64,000 bases of DNA, taken from the NCBI RefSeq assembly GCF_048544455.1, contig NC_133538.1, forward strand, positions 148,478,422 to 148,542,421. The letters are read 5' to 3'. Below, one piece after another: positions 31,796 through 43,806 of this stretch. Source of the DNA: Silene latifolia. Taxonomy: Eukaryota > Streptophyta > Magnoliopsida > Caryophyllales > Caryophyllaceae. Position 1 is the stretch's first letter, and the number at the start of each line of letters is the position of its first letter. The notes beneath the pieces were generated by a model. It did not search any database. It was not told where the DNA came from and was given only the letters and a program-made list of their open reading frames with translations. The translations under genes and the position numbers were made by a program.

Positions 31796-33381
31796 TGATA
31801 CGGTCGTTTGTGTACCAAAAATAAACCTAAATATACTAACAGAAGCTAGTGATAAGTAGGGTCGATCTTCACAGGGAGGCAAGGTATCTATCTGAAAGTC
31901 TGTCTATCTAAGTCATAAATGGGGGTTTTGTATTTGATTTTCTAAACTACTAAAGGTTTAAGGGGAAGAGAAATAGGGAAAGAGCGATAAAGCAAGAAAA
32001 TGTGATAAAAGTGTTCAGATAAAGAAGGTATGTCAGGATTTCGGTTCACCATGGCAATTCATCGACTCAGTCATAAATAGCCTAGAAAATCTACTGTGAG
32101 AAGGATAAGGGAAAGGTCCTTCCAGTCCACTTTCTATCCTAGAATTCCACTAATTTCACATCCGTCCTCATTAGGGTAGTCTACTGTTCATAGCAAGTCT
32201 ATTTACTCCAATCTTCCGATCTATAGGTAAGATTAACCAGATTAAGATAATTTAGAAGCATGCATTCAACTAAATTTGTGTTACAGTTATATTGCTATGG
32301 GACAGATTCTCACAAGTAAACCATCTAGTCTATTTTTTACATCGTCACAATCCTACCATGGATTCCCTAGTCCTAACATAGAAGAAATTAGCTACTCATA
32401 CAACTAATGGTGTCAACAATAATAATAATGAGCATACTAATCAAAAGCATGATGGAATAAAGACGATTAAGCATAAACTAAATTAGGACATAAATATTAA
32501 AGAGAGAAAGCAACAATTTAAAGCAAACAAACAAAAAGATTAAGATTAAGAGAGAAAAGTGATTACAATCTAAAGCAATCCGGCATAAAGATCAATCCAA
32601 TAGCAAAGCATGAGATTAAAGGGAAGAGAAAAATTGATTAACGGTGAAGAGTGTATGAGAAAGGAGAGTTTTTGACCTAATCCCGACTTCCTTTATATAG
32701 GGAAGTCATTATTAACATAAAATAAACCTAACACAGAATAAAAATTCCGAGTATATAAGCTAACAACTTGATCGAGTAACTTTATATCACTCGATCGAAC
32801 AAATACAAGCTAAAACCTCTTGATCGAGTACTTTAGGTACTCGATCGAACAATTATCAAAAAGGCACTTTCGATCGAGTAGAAAAAGGAGTCGATCGAAC
32901 ACAATTGTACTCGAACGAGTACTTTCCAGCGCACAATTCCTGCTTCGCGCACTGAACTTCAAACGGCTGCCATTTCTTTGTTACTTGGGAAAATAGGGCG
33001 TTTCCGGTGGCGTTGGAAAGCTAAGAGGACAAGATTTCATAGCCAATTAGAATCGCCTAAAAATCAGTTCTAGAACTCGAGATATGGCTCTTCAAATTAG
33101 GCACTAGCAATTTGAAGTTCTTGCTTTGCTCGCGTAGCTATCTTACTTCTTTGCGCATCTCAAAATAGTAGTCTTAAGGCTCTGACTCAACTCATCTCCT
33201 AAATGCATGCATAGGGACATGTTTTAGGCTTGATTACGCTCCTTTTCGGTTCATACCTGCAAATAATATAAGACAAACCAAAGTAGACTATTCGGGGGAC
33301 ATTTGTAGCCAAACACCACACAAAATTCATTAAAATGCGTGCAAATGAAGTACAAAATACCTATATAAAATGCACGAATCA
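31796..33381 (-). repeat. Athila-2 left LTR (3' LTR of the element)
   Basis: TGATACGGTCG ... GCACGAATCA. TATA-like CTATATAAAG on the minus strand at 32691-32700. Same length as the right LTR, with scattered substitutions. Confidence 0.92.
32757..32935. repeat. CTCGATCGAG palindrome cluster (left LTR)
   Basis: Nine CGATCGA-type sites in about 180 bp, several of them decayed copies of TACTCGATCGAGTA. The block sits just upstream (in the element direction) of the TATA-like box at 32691-32700. Confidence 0.85.
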
Positions 33382-34754
33382 AATCTCCCCAAACCAAACC
33401 TTTGCTTGTCCACAAGCAAATTAAATGCAAACTAATAGAACGGTTATGAAAACTCAGAGCTAGCTATAACCTGTCTACTTGAACCAAATTAATGCAATCA
33501 AAAATTAACAATCATAGCTACAGTAGTCAATACGCAAACGAGTTATAAGATGTCCATAAACAAGGCTGACCTATCGAACTTCCAAGACCAACAAAATCGG
33601 ACTCTCACGTGGTCACTCTTCTCTCATGAAGCAAAGGGTGAATAATTATGTGTAAGAGGGAAGGAGAATACAGTCACTCACGTAAACTGCAACCTACATA
33701 ACATGCATGCAACAAAAATGATAGACGATTCAAGTACTACGCATACACTCCAACCAAAAATGTCCGTCACAGTCGAGGGCTTACAAATAGTATGGGAAAG
33801 CGAGGTTACAGGTGAGAAAAGGCAAAATAGATTATGGAATTGTGGAGGTAAAGCGTCAAGCTAGCTCCTAAACAAGACCATATAAAGACCATCCAAAACT
33901 CAGCTGTCTAGAAAATAAAGCTCAAGTGCCCTTCATTGGCACACATCTCACTATCCAATACACTATCTCCTCAAAAATATACGAATAGATCGGAGGATTG
34001 AGACCGTCACAAGATAAAAATAAGCATATACAGTCTCTTTTATTCAACAAACTCAACCCATTTTTTTTCAATTTTTCTTCCTTTTCTTCTTCTGGTCACG
34101 TGTAACTCAATCTTTTTTCATTTTTTTTTCTTTTCTTTTTTCTTTTTCACACGTGTTCTTTTTTTTTTTTTTTTTTTTTCATTTCCACGTTTTTTTCTTT
34201 GTCATCCTTCCTCATTTTTATACCAACTCCAATCAATTGGACAACTGAGCCAAACTCGCAACATGGATATATACCACAAGAAGTCACACTAAACTAGCTT
34301 GACAAGGCAAGCTTAATTTTGGGTGTAGCTAATGGGTCAAAAAGGCTATATTTGGCTTAAGTGGAGCTAAATGGGTGAAAAATGAAAGAAAAGAAAATTT
34401 GCAAGAACCTCCCTGCATGTGACACCAACCACAAACCCGAATGTATGCAATTGACAAGAAATCGAATTTCACAAATGTGCAAAAGTAATGGACATGTTAT
34501 GCAAGGAGTGCTACTCTCAATTCCTAATGAACTGGTCATGAATGTCACCAGTTATAAGGCTCTAAATCTTAGAAATTGTAAAGTAGGTTGCCAATTTATC
34601 AGGTCAAGTCTACACAGTCAGCTAAATTTGAACAAAAACTCGTAGATATGCGCAAGACTCAGCTAATAACTATCAATAGAGTGCAAGGCTCAAGTAAAAA
34701 TGACAAGTTAAAGTGCAATTTCATCACGGAAATCAACAGTTCCGACTCAACCTA
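33382..34754 (-). other. Athila-2 3' non-coding region and purine tract
   Basis: The minus strand reads GGTTTGGGGAGATT directly before the LTR (33382-33396), the polypurine tract. The rest has no supported gene. A long T-rich tract lies at 34060-34200. An 87-codon frame at 34382-34645 has no recognisable domain. Confidence 0.6.
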
Positions 34755-35012
34755 CTCCCTCCATTCAACTCCACTTTACAAGTTTCTTTTATCACGTTTG
34801 CCAATGCAGCTTTTACACGATAAATATCATTAATTGCGTATTTGCAAAAATTATAAAAGTTAGATATTTTTAATGTACTCTTAAAGACGAATCAAATAAG
34901 ATCCCACATGAATATATTTTCACTTATGTATCAAGAGAAAATTGAAGTTGAATGTCCGCTTATGAATAGTGCTCAAAATAGAAAGTTGCAAAGTGGAGTT
35001 GAATGGAGGGAG
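34755..35012. mobile_element. Stowaway-like MITE inside Athila-2
   Basis: 258 bp flanked by TA (34753-34754 and 35013-35014), with 23-bp terminal inverted repeats CTCCCTCCATTCAACTCCAC / CAAAGTGGAGTTGAATGGAG. It is the same family as the truncated copy at 16738. Confidence 0.93.
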
Positions 35013-35665
35013 TATATGCTAAAATAAATGTGATTTTTTTTATTTTTTTGAGTTTTTTATTTTTATTTTTATTTTTTTTTGATTTTTATGGGAATAAACA
35101 AGCAATGCATATGGAAATTAAACGTGATAACAGAAATGCAATAAAACAAGATGCAGACACAGATATGGATGCATAACCTCCCCAAACCAAATCGTACAAT
35201 GCCCTCATTGTACCCAAAAATAAGGAAAGGAAATGCAAACTAAAAAGGAGAGAGTGAAGCTGTAGAAAACTTACAAGATAACGCGAAGTAGGGACCTCTC
35301 CAAACACGCCAGCAACATGGGAGGTCTAAATAGCCCCAGAACAGCGTCACAGGAAACGAATCAAAACAGGCGAACTTGGTGCTCGATCGAAAAGATTTAG
35401 TACTCGATCGTGTACATTAGGCTGCAAAAGTGGTCGATCGAAGGAGTCAAGTACTCGATCGAGTAAAAAGAGTGCTCGATCGAGTGGTACCTGCAGACAA
35501 ATGTCGACCAAAAACAAAGTCTAAATCATTCACAGCCTATGGTTTAAAAACCATTTCTTACACACACAACAAAAACTGAAAACTAAGTCAACTAAAAATT
35601 TAAACTCCGGGTTGCCTCCCGGACAACGCTAGTTTCAGATAGGTCCCAGATCGACCTTCTTCTTA
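35013..35665 (-). other. Athila-2 internal non-coding region
   Basis: Contains the palindrome cluster 35378-35490 and, 40-60 bp downstream of it on the minus strand, a TATA-like CTATTTAGA (about 35325-35335). The stretch 35600-35630 (CCGGGTTGCCTCCCGGACAA) is itself a dyad. No gene is supported. Confidence 0.5.
35378..35490. repeat. CTCGATCGAG palindrome cluster (internal, proximal)
   Basis: Five CGATCG sites in 113 bp, including TACTCGATCGAGTA and GTGCTCGATCGAGTGG. It precedes a possible TATA box on the minus strand, as in the LTR. Confidence 0.85.
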
Positions 35666-36162
35666 TCATCCACCGACAGAAATTAATGGCCCGCAACAAG
35701 GTTGTTGACTGAATGAGGTCCCCTCAGCATCTATCAGCTTGACCTTAGGCCTCCATACCATCGCATCAACAAGAGAACATCGACTTATTGCAACGTAATG
35801 GCCTACACCTTTAGCTCTCTCGCGCGTTTTCTTCTTGTATGGCTTAGCCTCATCCAATCCTCCGCATGGGTCATTAATCCACACCGTTCTAGTCTCCAAG
35901 GTCAACGTATGATGCTCACCTCCTGGGTCCGTCAACCTATCAGTACCTGCAGAAGAAGTAACAAAGGAATTAACCTTGATTGCAGAAATATCGTCTGAAA
36001 TAAATTTAGACGACCATTCATTGTTATTAGCAAAAAAATTACTCGATCGAGCACTTATGTAACCTGATCGAAGTATTTTTTCAGCATTTTTACTCGATCG
36101 AGCAACTTGTGTCACTCGATCGAGGACTTGATTTTCCTCATTGCTCGATCAAAAGCTTTCAC
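35666..36162 (-). pseudogene. Athila-2 ORF fragment of unknown function
   Basis: An open frame of about 150 residues (35666-36115) ending GPLISVGG, with a basic stretch KPYKKKTRERAKGV in the middle. Its N-terminal part overlaps the palindrome cluster, so the palindromes are translated there as ARSS or YSIE-like peptides. It is cut upstream by the Copia-2 insertion; the other side resumes at 44766. I do not recognise a family. Confidence 0.45.
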
Positions 36163-37121
36163 TGTTGGAGCTTGTGTCCTCCACAAATTAGTGTGATAAC
36201 ATTTATAAATCTCTTACAGGTTCACAAGGGTATACTTCGTATTTTAATCAGTTGATTAACGATTACCTAATAACGGTTGGATTGCTAGAAAGTTTGACGT
36301 TATTATCATAGAGATGGCGGTGATCAACTGGTCCCTAAAGGTCACACCTATAGGATGTGTTTGAGAGATGTGGTTATGGAAACATAATCACATTGAAGCC
36401 TTATATGACTAAACAGTTAGTCAATGTGTTGATGAGACAATTATTTAATGAAGATTAAATAATATGAGTTAAGACGAATTAACTGTCAATTCGTAAATTG
36501 AATATAATAAGTTATATTTAATTAAATGTATGTAATGTTAGCTTGGACGAATTAATATGTTAATTCGTACTTAAATGTAATCGGTTATATTTAATCAACA
36601 AGTTGAATGTGTCATAGTGGTAATAGTAAGGGTACTCAAACCAAGAGGTTATGGGTCCGATCCTCACTAGAAACACATTTTATACATTTTTGGAATAACC
36701 GAAAATAAGGATTTTAATCCTTATTATTTCGGTTCCTATGGGCCGAATTTAAGAGAAAAAATATCTCCCTCTTTCACCCTAATTTCGGTGACAATAAGAG
36801 GAGAGTAGGGTTTTTTCCTTAACAGAATTCTTTTCCCATTCTTGCCTCTCATCTCAACAAAAACACAAAACCTAAAATTAATCAGTGATTTTTGGATCGA
36901 TTCTAGCAAAATCAAAGGACATATCTCATATCGTCTTGGGTGCAACTGATAGGCGGATATCAACTTTGATATTGTTTTTAGGCCGTATTTGCTAGGACCG
37001 AAGGTTATTTCTTAATCCTTTATGCTTTTGTTTTGCAATTTAGTTTTATGACTCGTAATCATCATTTTATTATTCGTTATAATCCTTGAATTTAAAGGGA
37101 TGCATACAGATAAATCCCACA
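36163..37121 (+). repeat. Copia-2 5' LTR
   Basis: TGTTGGAGCTTG ... AAATCCCACA. It contains a tRNA-like block with A- and B-box-like motifs (about 36609-36676) and a dyad ACGAATTAATATGTTAATTC (36548-36569). Confidence 0.93.
36609..36676 (+). other. tRNA-like (SINE-head-like) block in Copia-2 5' LTR
   Basis: TAGTGGTAATAG resembles a Pol III A box. About 35 bases later GGTCCGATCC corresponds to the B box GGTTCGATCC that is intact in the 3' LTR copy. The spacing fits a tRNA-derived promoter. No full cloverleaf with an acceptor stem is evident. Confidence 0.5.
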
Positions 37122-37123
37122 AG

Positions 37124-37136
37124 TGGTATCAGAGCC
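37124..37136 (+). other. Copia-2 primer-binding site (tRNA-iMet)
   Basis: TGGTATCAGAGCC, two bases after the 5' LTR. Confidence 0.92.
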
Positions 37137-39006
37137 AAGGCCACGAATTTTAATTTTGATGATTTTCATAAAATTGTTTGTAAACAATAATTAGGGTTTG
37201 CGAAAAAAATATATAATCGGCTGGAATTTTTTTTGAGCCGTGAAAAATAATTTATTTTAACTGTGGAATTTTTTTTCCTTCTGTTTTTGTTATTGTTCAC
37301 GGATGAACAGTATTATTAAAAAAAAAAATTTTTCTGTTTTTTTTCTTTCGGTTTTTCCTGAAAAACCGATTAAAGTTTTTTTTGCGGCTGTTTTTGTTTA
37401 TGCCGATTTGAAAAGCATTTGAGAAAAGAATTTTTTTTTTCCCTGTTACTTTTCACGTCACGTTACTGTTCACAGAGGACAGTTTTAAAAAAAAAAAAAT
37501 TTTTTTTGTCTTGTTTCGGTTTTTACAGATAAAACCGTGTACAATATATGAAACGGGCTGTTTTTTTGGTTCTTGCTGTTATTGCCGAAAAAGAAAAAAA
37601 AAGGAAGGCTTGTTTTGTTTTTTTTTCCTTGGTTTAGCCGAGACATATAAAAAAAAAGGATTTTGTTTTTGTTTGTTTTGGCCAATATTAATTATACATT
37701 ACCTTTACAATGTATGATTAATTGTTGTGAAACGGTTCACAATTTTGAGATACCTAATTATTTTAAAGTAGTTTAAAATATTGATGGATTAAATTCATAT
37801 TACAAGTTTAATATGAATTAAGATTGAACTTAATGTGATTAATTGAGGAATTGTCACTTAATTTGTTTTTAAATAGGTGGTTGGGAAAATTAATCTACAT
37901 AATTAAAGAATTATGTCTTGCATGTTTAATTTATTTTAGTTGATGCATTTTATTTTAGTTGAATGAATCGATTGAATGGTTTAATTTACGTTTTTTTTTG
38001 CAATTGGTTGTAATTTGTAATACTTAGTGTGGCCTTAGTTAATTATGTTTTCGTAATGAAGGAAACATAATTTTTATGTAATTATGAGATCTCGAATCTC
38101 CTTTATTTTTCTTTAGTTTTGGGTTTTGAAATTAGAATGTAATAAATAGGTTTATTATGTAAATTTTATTTATTGTAATTTTCAAAGAAGACTAAAGATG
38201 GAGATTTGAGCTCACTCCCGCTACATGGATCAAGATGGAACATCAAGACAAGCTTCTCGGGTCCAAGGATGGATTCCAAACTTGTATTTATGTTCGTTTT
38301 GATAGGATAGGCCATACTAGGACTTTTTATTGTTTTTACGTTTTCATTCTTATTGCTTTTCATTCACATGATAGTTTATGCATCATATTCCGCCTAAAAC
38401 CAAACCACCTACTACTAAAATGCATGAAAATTGACTCATATAGGTTGTATGTTAGTTTTCATGGACATACAGATGTCACAGACTTATTAAGCCATCACCT
38501 TAATTTATTCATTCTCGCATGCTAGATATTAGTTCACTTAAAATGAATTAAAATAAAGTTGATGGGATCTTCCTCTAAAACGGAAATTGAGACTAGTCTT
38601 TATAAGGGCAAACAACTATGAATCCCTTCTTCGTCGGTAGGCATAATATGACCCCTTCTACGTTGGGTAAGTAGTTTTGTTGACTTAGTTTACCTCAACA
38701 TCATAGTCGGAAGAGTTTCTCGTGATTATGATGGACTAAAGATAGTATTTCTGAGTAAATTTATCGACCAAGAATTCTAACGGTAGAATTAGCTAAAAGG
38801 TTAGCTTATCAATTTGCAGATAATTGAGTCTTGGGATCATTTATATAATTCTTGAGGGAGGTCAATTATATAAATGTTTTGAGTCTTCGCGTTATGACAG
38901 TAGTTCATTAGACTTAAAAATATAAACGATGCACATGCTTATTATTTTTATTCTTCTTCTCATGATGTAGAACACGTATATTTTGAAAAATACTTGTTAC
39001 AACTAA
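37137..39006 (+). other. Copia-2 leader, non-coding
   Basis: A 1.9-kb leader. The first part (37200-37690) is rich in T and A runs with GGTTTT-type words. The remainder is AT-rich with no supported gene. Short open frames here are accidental. Confidence 0.6.
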
Positions 39007-40321
39007 ATGGTTGGAAATAACGCAATCCCAATGCCTAGTGCCACACTTGGACGCGAGTCTGGTCGAAAGCTTTCATGGACCACATGAATCGGTCCACACG
39101 ATCGAAGAATGATGGGTCCAACTTTGCGGATCGGGAGGCGGCACTACGGAATGCCGCCATTGCCGACGGTAAGCTCAAGTACTTAACTGAGCCAATACCG
39201 GTCAACCCAGGTCCCAATGCAGGAGTCAACGAGTCAATTGCTTATAGTGACTTCGTTATGGAAGCGGGTGCGATAAAGAACGTACTCATCTTTGCAATGG
39301 AAACCAATTTGCAGAGACGCTTCATTGCTCAGGGTGCAAACAAGATTTTCACCACGCTCACTAACGATTTCTCAAAGGCACCGAGAATCGTTACTTATGA
39401 GCATACCTGTCGCTTCTTTGATGCGAAACTCGAAGGCCAACCGGTTAGCCCACACATTCTTCACATGATTGAGAATGTCGAGAAGTTGGAGGCACTTGAT
39501 TGTAAAATCAGTGAGAGCATTGTCATAGACCGAATGCTTCATTTCATTCACGATGGTTTTGCCCTTTTCGGGCGAACTACTACATGAATGACTTGAAAAA
39601 GAGTCCTCATGAGCTACACTCCCTTCTCGTACAGACCGAGAAGGATATGAAATTGAGTGGGAGCATGAAGCAGGATGTTCTCACGATTTACAACAAGGGT
39701 AAAGGTAAGGGCAAGGCTCATGGCGACCTAGCTGTAGGTAAGCCAAAGTTTAAAAAGCCAGGAAACGGTAAGAGTGCGCCTGGTGAGACTAGTGGCTCAC
39801 AGGGCAAGGCAAAGAGCAAGGGCGGTGACATTGAGTGCCACCGTTATCACAAGACTGGACATTGGAGGAGGAACTGCCCCGTGTACCGTGAGAACATCAA
39901 AGCAGGCCGCGTCGTTCCTGTTGGTATGTCATCTTATATTCATATGATTGAGATTAACCATGCAAGTTTCGGAACTTGGGTACTAGATACTGGTTGTGGT
40001 TCTCATCTGTGTAATCATTTGCAGGGCCTAAAGAACATCATACCTCTCGAAAAAGGTGATGTGGACCTGCGAGTCGGGAATGGAGCACGAATTGCTGCTG
40101 TCTCGAAGGGAACATACGTAATCCAACTCCCTAGTGGTTTTGAGTTATTTTTATATAACTGTTACTATGTACCCAGTTTGTCTAAGAACATTATTTCAGT
40201 TTCCGTACTTGCTAAAGACGGTTTTGCATTTTCAATAAAGGATAATAGCTGTATTTTCTCTTTCAATGAAATGATTTATGGCAAAGCAGTTTCCATGAAT
40301 GGAATTTACATCTTAGACTAA
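39007..40321 (+). pseudogene. Copia-2 gag and protease, frameshifted
   Basis: The likely ATG is at 39007 (MVGNNAIPMPSATLG). The frame breaks near 39073 and resumes at 39075 as gag (SNFADREAALRNAA, LQRRFIAQGANKIFTTL) to 39587. It shifts again and continues at 39584 with a Lys/Gly-rich linker and a zinc knuckle reading CHRYHKTGHWRRNC, in which the second Cys is replaced. The protease motif WVLDTGCGSH (DTG) follows at about 39980. A TAA closes the frame at 40319-40321 before the integrase. Confidence 0.88.
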
Positions 40322-40826
40322 ACCACGGAAGTATTATACGTGAATAATAAGAAAATAAAGGTTGGTGACAAAGATCAAACCTATCTATGGCATTGTCGAA
40401 TGGGACACAGAAATGAGAAACGCGTGAAGAAACTCGTCGATAATGGGACTATTCTCGCATTCGATTTTTCTACATATGGCACGTGTGAATCATGTCTCAT
40501 TGGCAAGATGACTCAAATTTCCTTCAAAGGTGTTGGAATGCGCGCTAGTGACCTATTAGGACTCATACATACTGATGTTTGTGGACCTATGTCAATTACC
40601 GCTAGAGATGGCTATAGATATTTTATCACTTTCACGGACGATTTAAGTAGATACGGATATGTCTACTTAATGAAGCATAAAAGTGAGTCCTTTGAGAAAT
40701 TCAAGGAATACCGTAATGCAGGTACAGTAACCAACGGGTAGAAAGGTTAAAGCACTCCGTTCAGAACGGGGTGGCGAATATCTTTCAAATGAGTTTGATC
40801 AACACCTGAAAGACTGTGGAATCGTT
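40322..40826 (+). pseudogene. Copia-2 integrase, broken
   Basis: In the same frame as the protease after the TAA: LWHCRMGH and CESCLIGKMT (zinc-binding part), HTDVCGP (first catalytic Asp) and FTDDLSRYG. A TAG at 40739-40741 and a frameshift follow. The next frame reads ALRSERGGEYLS, so the second catalytic residue is Glu where Asp is invariant in the family. Even without the frameshift this integrase would probably be inactive. Confidence 0.85.
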
Positions 40827-43019
40827 TTGGAGTTAACTCTACCTGGAACACCTCAATTGAATGGTGTGTCTGAATGGAGAAATCGAACCTTACTTGATAT
40901 GGTTCGATCCATGATGAGTCACACGGTAGTGCCTGATTCATTATGGGGTTTTGCTCTTTTGTCAGCTGCTCTTATACTTAACCGAAGTCTGACTAAAGCT
41001 GTCGACAAGACTCCATATGAAATGTGGAAGGGAACGGTCCCTAACTTGTCCTTTATTCGGGTTTGGGGCTGCGAGGCTTATGTCAAGTGGAGACACGAGG
41101 ATAAGCTTGACCCGCGATCGGTCAAGACATATTTTTTAGGTTATCCAAAAGGAACATTTGGTCATTACTTCTATTCGCCTACCGAACATCGAGTTTTTGT
41201 TGCGGCTAGTGCGACGTTCTTAGAGAAAGAATTTCTCGAGAACAAGTCGAGTGATAGAACCTTTGAGCTGTTGGAGATTCCAGAACCAACAACCGAGGAA
41301 CGGATGGAGGAAGTTGTTCCTCCAACTGATGATACGGTTAATATTCCTGAGGAACCTAGGAGGTCGGGTAGAGTCTCTAATCCTCCGGACAGATACATTG
41401 GTATAGTCGAGGAGAATGACGTTTTACTTCTAGAAAGTAATGAACCCGCAACCTATAAAGGAGCTGTGGTCTGTTCCGACTCAAAGCTATGGCTCGAAGC
41501 CATGCAATCCGAGATGGACTCCATGTATGAGAATAACGTATGGGATCTAGTTAATTTACCTAATAAGGTAAAACCTCTACAGTGTAAATGGCTTTATAAA
41601 ATAAAGCATTATGTAGACGCGCAACCAGATACCTATAAGGCACGACTTGTGGCAAAAGGTTTCACTCAAGTGCACGGATTGCATTATGATGAAATTTTTG
41701 CACCTGTAGTCATGTTACGTTCCATTCGGATAATCTTAGCGATTGCCGCTTTTCATGATTATGAAATTTGGCAAATGGATGTGAAAACCACCTTCTTAAA
41801 CGGTTATTTGGAGGAAGAGTTGTACATGGTGCAACCCGAAGGTTTCATAGATCCTAAACATCCTAAGAAAGTATGCAAGCTTAAGCGTTCCATTTATGGA
41901 CTTAAGCAAGCTTTTCGGAGTTGGAATCATCGTTTCGACCAGGTGATAAAAGAGTATGGTTTCACTCGATCGGTCGAGGAACCATGCTTATACATCAAGT
42001 CGAGTGGGAGCAAGATTGTTTTCTTGATATTGTATGTCGATGACATACTCTTGATTGGGAATGACATTCCTCTCCTATCTTTGGTTAAAGGATGGTTGAA
42101 TAACCATTTCTAGATGAAAGATCTGGGTGAGGCACAGCGTATTTTGGGAATCCGTATCTACCGAGATAGATCACGACGGGCGTTATCACTTAGTCAGGAG
42201 TCTTATTTGGATAAGATTATTGAGAGGTTCAGCATGACCAACTCCAAGAAGGGGAACCTTCCAATGACGTCTGGGATGCAGTTGAGCAAGTCTCAGTCAC
42301 CCACGACACTTGAAGGGGTTGAACGCATGAGTCGTATTCCTTATGCATCTGCAATAGGATCAATCATGTATGCCATGATATGCACACGTCCAGACGTGGC
42401 ATATGCATTGAGTATAACGAGTCGGTACCAAGGCAATCCAGGTGAAACACACTGGATAGCTGTGAAAAACATCCTCAAGTTTCTACGGAGGACTAAGGAT
42501 TGGGTATTGACTTATGGAGGAGATTCTAAGCTATGCGCAATCGGTTACGCAGATGCTAGCTTCCAAACGGATCGAGATGATTCTAAATCTCAGTCCGGGT
42601 TCGTCTTCACTCTTAATGGTCTCATGATCACCTGGAAGAGTTCCAAACAGAGTGTTGTAGCAGATTCTACTACTGAATCCGAGTACTATGCCGCTTCGGA
42701 GGCAGCTAAGGAAGCGATATGGTTGCATCATATCTTACAAGGACTTACGATAGTTCGGAGTTCGAATGACCTGATCACCATCTATTATGACAATAGAGGT
42801 GCCATCTTCTAGGCTAAGGAGCCAAAGTCTAGCAACAAGTCTAGACATGTACATAGGAAAGCTCACCTGATCCGTGATTATGTGGAGCAAGAGGAGATTG
42901 TGATAGACAAGATTGCGACGGATGATAACATCGCGGATCCTCTCACTAAACCGTTGAATTATGATAAGCATGTAGGGAACGTTATTTCCATGGGAATTAA
43001 ACGTGTTCCTGAGTTGTAG
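40827..43019 (+). pseudogene. Copia-2 integrase end, RT and RNase H, nonsense codons
   Basis: The frame opens in the integrase core (GVSEWRNRTLLDMV with the catalytic Glu). RT follows: CKWLYKIKH, QMDVKTTFLNGYLEEELY, LYVDDILLIG. A TAG at 42111-42113 (before MKDLGEAQ) and another at 42810-42812 (after RGAIF) interrupt an otherwise continuous frame. Both stand where Gln is expected, so both look like CAG to TAG changes. RNase H has YADASFQTD, TTESEYYAASEA and DNRGAIF. The frame ends with TAG at 43017-43019 after KRVPEL. Confidence 0.88.
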
Positions 43020-43806
43020 TAGTTGATTATGGATTTGATACATTATCTTTTTCATATACTATTTATAACTTCATCGTTTTTATATACAATATTTTGTTTT
43101 TCATGTGGATTGTACTGACAACATTGAACGCCACAAAGTGAACCGAATTACATTATATTAGTTTTGGTCCGTAATCGCCTCCAAGAGCTGATAACTCTGG
43201 CTATTATATTGTGCAGTCGATTGATGGTGGGTTCAACGAGCCATAAGTCAAACGGTTGACTGATCGTGCACAAATACGAGATTATAACAATATCTCGTAG
43301 GACAATTTTTTGTGACAACGTAATGGAGTCCTAAATGTTTAAAAACATTCGATGCCGGGTCATGGATTGGACGTCCATTGTGTTCCTAGAGTCGATTCTT
43401 TTGACTATCGATTGTCTCTTGAGATTAAGGCAGTTTTTAGGTGACTTTGGTTTCTTTCTCACGGTCTGCCGTAAATGGAGGCTAAGTAGATTTTTTCTGG
43501 GTCATTTCATACTATGCTTACATCTGCAGGATTCGAGTTGAGGAAAATATCCAACCTTTATCAGGTATAGTTATTTCTCATGGCCACTCGAGGAGTTGTA
43601 ACTGAAATGCATGGCCATACTCGAATGTTGATTCGTTTATCAGTTAAGTTACTCTCTAGTCGGGGAAACCACTCTTGATACAGATCACTTGTAAAATACG
43701 ACCTTTGTGAATACGGAATTTGCAAATTGTTTTACATTGAGTGGGAGAAAGTTTAGGATATGAGAATCGGTTATCGCACATACACTTGTGAGGACAAGTG
43801 GTAGTT
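43020..43806 (+). other. Copia-2 3' non-coding region
   Basis: About 790 bp between the pol stop and the 3' LTR with no gene. The polypurine tract is weak: GAGTGGGAGAAAG lies at 43738-43750, and the bases just before the LTR (GAGGACAAGTGGTAGTT) are only partly purine. Confidence 0.55.

Noticed and set aside
34060..34200. Long T tract considered as a retrogene or SINE poly(A) tail (minus strand)
   Set aside because: Flanked on both sides by Athila-2 sequence, no target duplication seen; simple low-complexity tract is sufficient.
36609..36676. Possible genuine tRNA gene
   Set aside because: A- and B-box-like motifs exist but no acceptor-stem pairing or clear anticodon arm was found; present in both LTRs of one element.
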